From: Clostridia bacterium
GTDB taxonomy: Bacteria > Bacillota_A > Clostridia > Christensenellales > Aristaeellaceae
Direction: 5' to 3'
NCBI GenBank assembly: GCA_017397695.1
Contig: JAFQIF010000076.1
Span: forward strand, 1 to 7,704
Length of the DNA: 7,704 bases
The number at the start of each line of letters is the position of its first letter. Positions within the stretch are counted from its first letter, which is position 1. A program made the position numbers and the translations under genes. Shown here one piece after another: positions 1-5,745 of the stretch. Under the pieces are notes generated by a model, which saw nothing but the letters and a program-made list of their open reading frames with translations, searched no databases and was not told the origin of the DNA.

Positions 1-134
1 GCGTTGGCAAAGTCGATCAGCTTGCCCTCTTCGCCGACCAAGCGGCGCTTGGTATCATGGTAGAGCTGCATGCGCAGATCGATATCACCCGCAAAGCCCT
101 GCAGCTGAGGATTGAGTTCCAGGATTCTATACAT
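1..134 (-). CDS. glgB: 1,4-alpha-glucan branching enzyme, N-terminal fragment
   Basis: Only the first ~45 codons are in the window; the gene runs off the left edge. The reading begins MYRILELNPQLQGFAGDID and later has LIDFANA. This matches the N-terminal helical segment of the eukaryote-like type of glycogen branching enzyme (family GH13), in which a 'xxLDPYLxPYxxDIxxR' stretch is followed by 'DFANGHxYFGFH'. The enzyme makes alpha-1,6 branches in glycogen in the cytoplasm. Two in-frame ATGs compete: 138-140 and 132-134. The Shine-Dalgarno sequence GGAGGAA (141-147) abuts the first, which is too close to work, but sits 6 nt before the second, so 134 is chosen (140 would add MK). The gene lies 17 nt after the glucokinase stop, probably in the same operon, which fits a role in storing alpha-glucan. 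The catalytic domain is not visible, so the call rests on a short stretch. Confidence 0.7.
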   Translation of the reverse strand, partial: MYRILELNPQLQGFAGDIDLRMQLYHDTKRRLVGEEGKLIDFAN

Positions 135-140
135 CTTCAT

Positions 141-147
141 TTCCTCC
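141..147 (-). promoter_or_regulatory. Ribosome binding site that decides the branching-enzyme start
   Basis: On the minus strand this reads GGAGGAA. It directly touches the ATG at 138-140 but lies 6 nt upstream of the ATG at 132-134, a normal spacing. The second ATG is therefore the more likely start. Confidence 0.65.
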
Positions 148-151
148 GTGC

Positions 152-1096
152 TCATTGAAAAGCATCCAGAGCCAGCTTGAACGCGCCATAGGCTCCGGCG
201 TCATTGCCAAGATTCGCCAGCACAATGCGCGTGCCCCGGCAGGCATGGAAGGCATAGCGACCAAAGGCCTGTGTGGCTCCGTCCACAAGCATCTGTCCGG
301 CCTTGCTCACGCCGCCGCCCAGCACGATGACTTCAGGATCGATGGTGCAGCATACATTGGCAAGAAATCTTCCCAGAAGATCAAACATCTGATCCAGAAT
401 CTTCATCGAAGCAATATCTCCCTTTTTTGCCGCGTCGAAGACGTCCTTGCAGTGGATGACGCGCTTTCTTCTGAGTACGCTCTCATCATCGTGCGCAGCC
501 AGATAGCGATTGGCAAGACGCACAACGCCCGTCGCCGAGCAATACTGCTCCGCACAGCCGCGCTTACCGCAGCCGCAGATTTCGGATTCCGTGGGATTGA
601 GCACCATATGACCGATCTCTCCGCCTGCACCATGTGCGCCGCCGATGATCTTTCCATCCAGTACGATGCCTCCGCCGATGCCCGTGCCCAGCGTTGCCAT
701 CACCATGGACCGGCTGCCTGCGCCGCTGCCCTTCCAGCATTCGCCCAGTGCAGCAACATTGGCGTCGTTGCCGCCCTTCACCGGAAAGCCGGTCAGGCGG
801 GAGAGCTCGCCATGCAGATCCACCATGCCCCAGCCTAGATTTACGCAGCGATTGACGACGCCGTTTTCATCCACAGGACCCGGCACGCCCACGCCGATGC
901 CGATGATATGCTCGTCTGCAATCGCTTTCTTCTGCAGATAATCCCGGATGGATTTCGCAACATCCGGCAGGATTTCGCTGCCGCCATTTGCCGTATTGGT
1001 TGTGATCTGCCACTTATCCAGCATCCGTCCCGTTTCATCGAAAAAGGCAATCTTCACCGTGGTTCCGCCGATGTCCACGCCAAAGCCGTATCGCAT
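152..1096 (-). CDS. glk: ROK-family glucokinase
   Basis: This cytoplasmic sugar kinase (314 aa, normal for the family) most likely phosphorylates glucose to glucose 6-phosphate with ATP. The N-terminal phosphate-binding loop DIGGTTVK is at residues 8-15. The catalytic aspartate is D111 in GGNDANVAALGE. A second glycine-rich phosphate motif, LGTGIGGG, is at 136-143. The sugar-contacting EIGH motif (E160, H163) is followed by the ROK zinc site CGCGKRGCAE, giving H163, C174, C176 and C181 as zinc ligands. This set is typical of ROK glucokinases, and no DNA-binding N-terminus is present, so it is an enzyme and not a ROK repressor. The start has GGGAGG (1104-1109) 7 nt upstream. It follows ptsI by 20 nt. 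Downstream of MalQ, which releases free glucose, a glucokinase is expected. Specificity for another hexose such as N-acetylmannosamine or fructose cannot be fully excluded. Confidence 0.9.
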   Translation of the reverse strand: MRYGFGVDIGGTTVKIAFFDETGRMLDKWQITTNTANGGSEILPDVAKSIRDYLQKKAIADEHIIGIGVGVPGPVDENGVVNRCVNLGWGMVDLHGELSRLTGFPVKGGNDANVAALGECWKGSGAGSRSMVMATLGTGIGGGIVLDGKIIGGAHGAGGEIGHMVLNPTESEICGCGKRGCAEQYCSATGVVRLANRYLAAHDDESVLRRKRVIHCKDVFDAAKKGDIASMKILDQMFDLLGRFLANVCCTIDPEVIVLGGGVSKAGQMLVDGATQAFGRYAFHACRGTRIVLANLGNDAGAYGAFKLALDAFQ

Positions 1097-1116
1097 GGTT
1101 TTTCCTCCCGTATATC

Positions 1117-2772
1117 TCAGCAGTTAAGCATTTCAAGCGTGCAGGTTTTGGCGATGCTCTTTCTCAGCGTCGCGCGAAGCGGCAGCACGCAGGAAGGGGA
1201 TACGGACAGCTCGTCGATGCCCATCGCCAGGAATGTGGGCAGCAGAGAAAGGTCTGCGCCCAGCTCGCCGCAGATGCCGATCCAGATGCCGGCCTTGTGT
1301 GCGGCGTCCGCCGCCATCTTCAGTGCGCGCAGCACAGAAGGATGATGCGGATCGTAGAACTTGCCCAGATCGTTGCACTGGCGGTCGCAGGCAAGGGTAT
1401 ACTGCGTCAGATCGTTGGTGCCCACGGAGAAGAAATCAACTTCCTTCGCCAGCTCCTCTGCGATAAAGATGGAAGACGGCGTTTCGATCATGATGCCGAT
1501 CTCCGTGTCCTTGCTGTAGGGGATGCCTTCCTTTTCCAGCTCCGCCATCACCTTCCTGCAGGCGCGCTTGCACTCGCGCACCTCCCACAGCGACGTGATC
1601 ATCGGGAACATGATGGCGATTTTTCCGTACGCGGATGCGCGATACAGCGCGCGCAGCTGGCTGCGGAAAACCTCCGGCCTGTTCAGGCAGATGCGGATAG
1701 CGCGCACGCCGAGGGCAGGATTTTCCTCCTTCTTCATGTCGAAGTAGTCCACCTGCTTATCTGCGCCGATATCCAGCGTGCGGATGATGACGCGCTTGCC
1801 GTTCATTGCCGCGGCAACAGTCCTGTATGCTTCAAACTGCTCGTCCTCCGTCGGATAATCGCTCGCCGCCAGATAGAGGAACTCGCTGCGGAACAGGCCG
1901 ATGCCCTGTCCGTCATTGGCCAGCACAGCCGCAACATCCTCCGGCGAACCGATATTGCAGTAGACATTGACATGCCTGCCGTCCAGCGTCACATCCTCCT
2001 GCCCCTTCATGCTTTGAAGCAGGGCTTTCATCTCTTCCTGCTTGTCCAGCTTTTCCTTGAGGGCCAGCACAGTCAGCTCGTCTGGCTCAATATACAGGCT
2101 GCCGGTTTCTCCATCCACATAGGCAAGGCGACCGTCCAATTCATCCCTGAGCGCATCGCCCAGGCCGCAGATGGCCGGAATGCCCATCGTGCGGGCGAGG
2201 ATCGCCGTATGGCTGTTGCCGGAGCCGCCCTGCGTGGCAAAGGCAAGAATCTTGCTCTTGTCCAGCTGGATCGTCTCGGAGGGCGCAAGGTCGTCCGCCG
2301 CCAGAATCACCGGTTCGTCCGAATCAATGCCGCCTTCCACGATGCCCAGCAGGTTGCTGACCAGCCTGCGCGCCACATCGCGCACATCCGCCGCACGCGC
2401 GCTCATATAGGCGTCATCCATCGCCGCAAACATTTCGGCGAACTGCTCGCCCGCCTGCTCCACGGCATATTCCGCGCAGCAGCCTTCCTCTTCAATGCAA
2501 GAAATGATCGCCTCGACCATGTCCTCATCCTCGACAAACATCGCGTGCGTTTCAAAGAGAATCGCAGCCTCGTCGCCAGCCTCTTCCCGGCAGCGGTCGG
2601 CAAGCGCCGTCAGCTGCTCAATCGCTTTTTCCTGCGCGGCGGAAAAACGCGCCTTCTCACCCTCAATATCCTCTGCCGCGCGCTTGCTGACGGTATTGTC
2701 CTGACGCTTAAAGAAATAGAGCGGTCCCTTGACGACGCCCTTGGATACGCCCTTGCCCTGAAGTAAAATCAT
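1117..2772 (-). CDS. ptsI: PTS enzyme I (phosphoenolpyruvate-protein phosphotransferase)
   Basis: Enzyme I takes phosphate from phosphoenolpyruvate and passes it to HPr, the first step of the PTS relay in the cytoplasm. The 551 aa length is slightly shorter than the E. coli protein (575). The N-terminal HPr-binding/phosphohistidine part ends with the active-site loop GGSGNSHTAILAR, whose H188 is the phosphorylated histidine. The C-terminal PEP-binding barrel shows GLFRSEFLY (292-300), DIGADK (334-339), the second PEP-utiliser signature FFSVGTNDLTQYTLACDR (447-464) and CGELGAD (501-507) with the catalytic C501. The active-site loop has GGSGNSH where E. coli has GGRTSH, one residue longer; a similar form occurs in clostridial enzymes. 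The start has GGGAGG (2780-2785) with a 7-nt spacer. It is separated from ptsH by 187 nt containing several stem-loops, so its level may be set independently of ptsH. Confidence 0.97.
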   Translation of the reverse strand: MILLQGKGVSKGVVKGPLYFFKRQDNTVSKRAAEDIEGEKARFSAAQEKAIEQLTALADRCREEAGDEAAILFETHAMFVEDEDMVEAIISCIEEEGCCAEYAVEQAGEQFAEMFAAMDDAYMSARAADVRDVARRLVSNLLGIVEGGIDSDEPVILAADDLAPSETIQLDKSKILAFATQGGSGNSHTAILARTMGIPAICGLGDALRDELDGRLAYVDGETGSLYIEPDELTVLALKEKLDKQEEMKALLQSMKGQEDVTLDGRHVNVYCNIGSPEDVAAVLANDGQGIGLFRSEFLYLAASDYPTEDEQFEAYRTVAAAMNGKRVIIRTLDIGADKQVDYFDMKKEENPALGVRAIRICLNRPEVFRSQLRALYRASAYGKIAIMFPMITSLWEVRECKRACRKVMAELEKEGIPYSKDTEIGIMIETPSSIFIAEELAKEVDFFSVGTNDLTQYTLACDRQCNDLGKFYDPHHPSVLRALKMAADAAHKAGIWIGICGELGADLSLLPTFLAMGIDELSVSPSCVLPLRATLRKSIAKTCTLEMLNC

Positions 2773-2805
2773 ATTTGTTCCTCCCTGAAATGTCCGTGGT
2801 GCATC

Positions 2806-2852
2806 AATCGTATGCGTTTATGCAGAATATATCTGCCCAAACGCATGCGATT
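2806..2852 (-). repeat. Inverted repeat (stem-loop) just upstream of the ptsI ribosome binding site
   Basis: Arms 2806-2819 and 2839-2852 pair over 14 positions with one mismatch (2811/2847). Inside them, beyond a 2x2 internal loop, a second 5-bp stem (2822-2826 with 2832-2836) closes on the loop AATATA-like sequence at 2827-2831. In the minus-strand transcript the mismatch is A against C. No U-run follows, so it is not a standard terminator. It ends about 20 nt before the GGGAGG of ptsI, where it could affect translation or RNA stability. Confidence 0.6.
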
Positions 2853-2860
2853 CAGAATTT

Positions 2861-2902
2861 CGCTGCGGAGAATGGAAAAGGGGGATTCCATTCTCCGCAG
2901 CG
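2861..2902 (-). repeat. Perfect 17-bp inverted repeat (stem-loop) between ptsH and ptsI
   Basis: Bases 2861-2877 are perfectly complementary to 2886-2902, with an 8-nt loop (AAGGGGGA on the plus strand, UCCCCCUU in the transcript). The stem is G+C-rich at its base. Neither strand has a T-run after the stem (the minus strand continues AAATTCTG), so it is not a canonical intrinsic terminator. A stable hairpin after ptsH could protect the 3' end of the malQ-ptsH message or cause partial termination or processing, giving more HPr than enzyme I. The function is inferred; the repeat itself is directly visible. Confidence 0.75.
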
Positions 2903-2928
2903 CAAGAATAAAGAGGTGTATATCGGAA

Positions 2929-2960
2929 CCGCATCTCCCAAGCGATGCGGATATCCGCAT
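2929..2960 (-). repeat. Two mutually exclusive short hairpins at the ptsH stop codon
   Basis: Bases 2929-2935 (CCGCATC) pair with 2944-2950 (GATGCGG), a 7-bp stem with an 8-nt loop. The same bases 2945-2950 also belong to a perfect 16-bp palindrome, ATGCGGATATCCGCAT (2945-2960), which can fold as a 6-bp stem with an ATAT loop and overlaps the last base of the ptsH stop codon. The two folds cannot coexist. This could be a translation-sensitive switch or simply a palindrome; no regulator is identified. Confidence 0.45.
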
Positions 2961-3220
2961 TACAGATTGGACGTGAAGAAATCGTCCATGGCAGCGATCG
3001 CCGCTTCTTCGTGAATGCCTTCCGCCGTAACCGTGACAGTATGACCCTGCTTCACGCCCAGGCTCATGATCTTCATCAGCTGGGCGGCCTTGGCGGTCTT
3101 GCCGTTGCAGGATACGGTGATTTCGGTGTCGGCATACATCTTCGCAGCCTTTGCCAGCATGCCGGCCGGACGGGCATGGATGCCCAGCGCGTCGGTGATG
3201 GTGTAGTTAAACTGTTTCAT
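2960..3220 (-). CDS. ptsH: PTS phosphocarrier protein HPr, without the regulatory serine
   Basis: HPr carries phosphate from enzyme I to the EIIA domain. The 86 aa length is normal. The active site is H15 in GIHARPAG (13-20). The region that in Bacillus and E. coli contains regulatory Ser46 (NGKTVNLKSIMG in B. subtilis) reads NGKTAKAAQLMK here (39-50), so the serine position is filled by Q47 or, if shifted by one, A46. This HPr should not be a substrate of HPr kinase at that site. The MSLG motif that follows (52-55) is kept. The start is well supported: AGGAGGAG (3228-3235) lies 7 nt upstream. The start overlaps the malQ 3' end by 14 nt, which suggests translational coupling. ptsI follows after 187 nt. 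Confidence 0.96.
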   Translation of the reverse strand: MKQFNYTITDALGIHARPAGMLAKAAKMYADTEITVSCNGKTAKAAQLMKIMSLGVKQGHTVTVTAEGIHEEAAIAAMDDFFTSNL

Positions 3221-4757
3221 GGCTTTTCTCCTCCTGTTTGTTCATCAGATGGTAAGCTTCCCAGTTTCTGCGGCCGAAGCAGCAGGTCATCTCCAGCATT
3301 TCCGCCTTCAGCGCATCGCTGAGCTGATTGCCCGTCACGCGCCAGCGCCAGTTCGTGCCGATGGTAGAGGGCTTATTCATGCGGCAGCTGTTGTCCAGGC
3401 CGAGCCAGTCCTGCATCGGCACGATGCAATACTTGGCATTGGAGCGCATCGCCGCCGCGATGAAGGGCTTATACAGCTCATCCTTGGGCGTGCGCATATC
3501 ATAGAGATAGCGGCGGGTCATCTGCTGCTCTTCTTCGGTGATGGAATCCAGCCAGCCGGCAACCGTCTCGTTGTCGTGCGTGCCGGTGTAGGCGACGCTG
3601 TTTTCCGCGTAGTTGTGCGGCAGATAATCGTTGGCGGAGCCGGAATCACGGGAGTCGAACGCAAACTCGAGCACCTTCATGCCCGGGAAGCCGCTCTCGC
3701 GCACAAGCTGGCGCACCGTATCGGTCACATAGCCCAGATCCTCCGCAATCACCTCATGCCAGCCCAGGTTCCACTCGGCGCAGCGGAACAGATCGATGCC
3801 CGGGCCCTTTTCCCAGTGACCGGTCTTGGCATTCTCGCTGCCAGCAGGGATGGAGAAATACTCGTCAAAGCCGCGGAAGTGATCGATGCGCGTCACGTCG
3901 TAAAGCTGATAGCAATACCACAGGCGGCTCATCCACCAGCTGTATCCCGTCTGCTTGTGATAATCCCAGCGGTAGAGCGGATTGCCCCAGAGCTGTCCAT
4001 CCGCCGAGAAGCCATCCGGAGGGCAGCCCGCCACAGCGGTGGGCATGTTGTTTTCATCCAGCTGGAACAGCTCCGGATGCGCCCAGGTATCCGCGCTGTC
4101 CATGGCGACGTAAATCGGGATATCGCCGATGATCTTCACGCCATTGCTGTTTGCATACGCCTTGAGCGCGCGGTACTGCTGGCTGAACTTGAACTGCAGA
4201 TACTGCTGGAATTCGATATCGAAATACAGCTCGCGGCGGTAGTAATCCAGCGCGTAGCCCCAGCGCAGGCGGATATCCTCCGGCCACTCATACCAGCACT
4301 TGCCGCCGAAGAAGTTTTTCAGCGCCATGAACAGCGCATAATCGGCAAGCCACCAGCTGTTTTCAGAAACGAAGCGCTGATATTCTGCGTCGCGGCTGAT
4401 CTCCGCGCGCTCATACGCCTTGCGCAGCAGCGGATAGCGGACATTGTAGAGCTTTTCGTAATCGATATCCTGCGCGTTTGCGCCAAAGTCGCAGCTATCG
4501 CATTCCTCGCGCGTGAGCACGCCCTCCTCGATCAGCTTGTCCAGACTGATGAAGTACGGGTTGCCGGCGAAGGTGGAGAAGGACTGATACGGAGAATCGC
4601 CGTAGCTGGTTGGGCACAGGGGCAGGATCTGCCAGAAGGTCTGGCCCGCGTCCCTGAGATAATCGACAAAGTCATAAGCGGCCTTGTCAAAGCAGCCGAT
4701 GCCGTATTTCGACGGCAGGCTGGTGATGGAAAGAAGGATACCGGAGGATCTGCTCAT
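3207..4757 (-). CDS. malQ: 4-alpha-glucanotransferase (amylomaltase, GH77)
   Basis: MalQ is a cytoplasmic disproportionating enzyme: it moves glucan units between maltose/maltodextrins, releasing glucose and longer chains. The 516 aa length is typical of the compact bacterial type. Near the N-terminus the family sequence SGILLSITSLPSKYGIG (5-21) is followed by GDSPYQSFSTFAGNPYFIS (53-71). The conserved loop with PPDGFSADGQLWGNP is at 246-260. Catalytic residues are visible: nucleophile D292 in RIDHFRG, acid/base E339 in VIAEDLG, and transition-state stabiliser D395 in GTHDNE. The ribosome binding site GAAAGGAG (4768-4775) has a slightly long 10-nt spacer. It starts 31 nt after the phosphatase gene, and its stop lies inside ptsH. 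Its place between a maltose 6'-phosphate phosphatase-like gene and glucokinase fits maltose breakdown without a maltose phosphorylase. Confidence 0.95.
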   Translation of the reverse strand: MSRSSGILLSITSLPSKYGIGCFDKAAYDFVDYLRDAGQTFWQILPLCPTSYGDSPYQSFSTFAGNPYFISLDKLIEEGVLTREECDSCDFGANAQDIDYEKLYNVRYPLLRKAYERAEISRDAEYQRFVSENSWWLADYALFMALKNFFGGKCWYEWPEDIRLRWGYALDYYRRELYFDIEFQQYLQFKFSQQYRALKAYANSNGVKIIGDIPIYVAMDSADTWAHPELFQLDENNMPTAVAGCPPDGFSADGQLWGNPLYRWDYHKQTGYSWWMSRLWYCYQLYDVTRIDHFRGFDEYFSIPAGSENAKTGHWEKGPGIDLFRCAEWNLGWHEVIAEDLGYVTDTVRQLVRESGFPGMKVLEFAFDSRDSGSANDYLPHNYAENSVAYTGTHDNETVAGWLDSITEEEQQMTRRYLYDMRTPKDELYKPFIAAAMRSNAKYCIVPMQDWLGLDNSCRMNKPSTIGTNWRWRVTGNQLSDALKAEMLEMTCCFGRRNWEAYHLMNKQEEKSHETV

Positions 4758-4788
4758 AGCGGGTGTGCTCCTTTCAAAAAAATTTATA

Positions 4789-5637
4789 TCAACGCGTCTG
4801 CACGATCACGCCGTAGTGATCGGAGACAACCGGACCGTTTGTTCCATTGAAAATCACGTTTGAACTTGCAACCGGCGTTTTCCGGCTGCACCAGATCTGG
4901 TCAATGCGCATGCCCGAACATTTTTGAGGATCGGCAATCTTATCCCGCCAGCCGTCGATCACGCCGGACACCGTGACGCCGTCGTCCTTTTCGTCCGCCA
5001 GCAGATAGGTGTCCTGCCAGCCGGCTTTCGTGATGTAATCGTAGCTTTCGCCGCGAACCTCGGCCGGTCCGTTGAAATCGCCCATCAGCCAGACAGGCGC
5101 CGTTTTGCTCTTCTGGGCCAGCGTGGCGCGCATCGCCTTCCACTGATGGCGGAAGGGTTCGGTCTCGTCGTTCCACCAGCCCATGTGCACGGTATAGAAC
5201 CAGTCGTCCATGTCATCGAGCTGCACGCCGAGGATCCTGCGCGTCTTCCAGTTGGCATAGTCGTCTGCGTGGCTGATCAGCATGGAATGCGCATGGCGGA
5301 TCGTATGATTGAGCGCAAGAACAGCCAGACCTTCATCATATTTTCCGTAGCCGATCTTGATGGGCAGCCATGCCCAGGAGCAGGGGACGCCGGCAAGCTG
5401 AAGCCGCTTGGCGATCACCGCAGCGTGATTATCCTCGCGCAGCGGCACGCCGCGGGATACGGAGGTGAGTCCTCTGTGCATGTGCGGCGGCGCCTTGGGC
5501 GAGCTGATCGTCTGGTTGACCTCCTGCATCGCGATGACGTCCGGCTGCTCGACGAGGATGCGCTCGATAAATCCTTCGAGCTTCTCGGCGTAGTTTTCTT
5601 CCTGAAGGCTGTGCGTGTTGAGCGTGAGGATTTTCAT
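4789..5637 (-). CDS. mapP: Endonuclease/exonuclease/phosphatase-fold protein, probable maltose 6'-phosphate phosphatase
   Basis: The protein (282 aa, no signal peptide or membrane segment) has the full metal-dependent phosphatase site of the EEP (DNase I-like) fold: N7 in LTLNTHS, E39 in MQEVN, H151 in VHMGWW, D187 and N189 in GDFNGP, D246 in MRIDQIW, and D273-H274 in VSDHYGV. The long shared stretches WKTRR, HMGWWNDETEPFRHQW, DDGVTVSGVIDGW and NVIFNGTNGPVVSDH are those of the sugar-phosphatase-like subgroup in Bacillota that includes MapP of Enterococcus faecalis, which converts maltose 6'-phosphate to maltose and is encoded next to the maltose PTS gene malT. Here it also sits directly after a MalT-like PTS gene and before malQ. 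A ~20-residue stretch rich in Pro and His (about 46-65) is a possible insertion. The start has GAGGTGA (5644-5650) 6 nt upstream. The fold is certain; the substrate is inferred from subgroup and context. Confidence 0.75.
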   Translation of the reverse strand: MKILTLNTHSLQEENYAEKLEGFIERILVEQPDVIAMQEVNQTISSPKAPPHMHRGLTSVSRGVPLREDNHAAVIAKRLQLAGVPCSWAWLPIKIGYGKYDEGLAVLALNHTIRHAHSMLISHADDYANWKTRRILGVQLDDMDDWFYTVHMGWWNDETEPFRHQWKAMRATLAQKSKTAPVWLMGDFNGPAEVRGESYDYITKAGWQDTYLLADEKDDGVTVSGVIDGWRDKIADPQKCSGMRIDQIWCSRKTPVASSNVIFNGTNGPVVSDHYGVIVQTR

Positions 5638-5674
5638 CTTGATTCACCTCATGGGAAGGTTATGAGAACCGCCC

Positions 5675-5732
5675 GCTCTGCTGCGGAGCATACGCCGCGA
5701 AGGGGAGGACGGCGCATACTGCGCAGCAGAGC
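5675..5732 (-). repeat. Long stem-loop between the PTS gene and the phosphatase gene
   Basis: Arms 5675-5697 and 5710-5732 pair over 23 positions with a 12-nt loop. On DNA there are three mismatches (5686/5721, 5689/5718, 5692/5715), but in the minus-strand RNA two of them become G-U pairs, leaving a single C-C mismatch. This favours a function in the operon mRNA. The stem begins 14 nt after the PTS stop codon. No U-run follows it (transcript continues GGGCGGUUCUC), so it is not a canonical terminator. It could stabilise the 3' end of the transporter message or reduce read-through into the downstream genes. Confidence 0.7.
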
Positions 5733-5745
5733 GAGGCAGATCACA

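Noticed and set aside
155..838. A 227-codon plus-strand frame opposite the glucokinase gene
   Set aside because: It is antisense to a gene with complete ROK motifs and shows no family resemblance or ribosome binding site.
1297..2766. A 489-codon open frame on the plus strand opposite ptsI
   Set aside because: It mirrors ptsI exactly and has no recognisable domain; its length is explained by the G+C-rich codon use of ptsI.
2806..2902. A RAT-type antiterminator for a BglG/GlcT-like protein
   Set aside because: The stems are long and nearly perfect, lacking the short asymmetric-loop layout of RAT sites, and there is no overlapping terminator with a U-run.
2773..2959. A sigma-A type promoter for ptsI in the gap
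   Set aside because: TATACA- and TATATT-like hexamers are present on the minus strand, but none has a reasonable -35 element at 16-18 nt spacing.
4776..4822. Possible terminator after the phosphatase gene: 7-bp hairpin (4803-4809 with 4816-4822) and a T7 run (4776-4782) on the minus strand
   Set aside because: The stem lies within the coding region and ends about 20 nt before the T-run, too far for an intrinsic terminator. malQ also follows closely with its own ribosome binding site.
3219..4850. A 543-codon open frame on the plus strand opposite malQ
   Set aside because: malQ has all catalytic motifs and a ribosome binding site. The opposite frame has no recognisable family, is rich in Ala, Arg, His and Ile in a pattern typical of antisense frames in G+C-rich genes, and lacks a convincing start signal.
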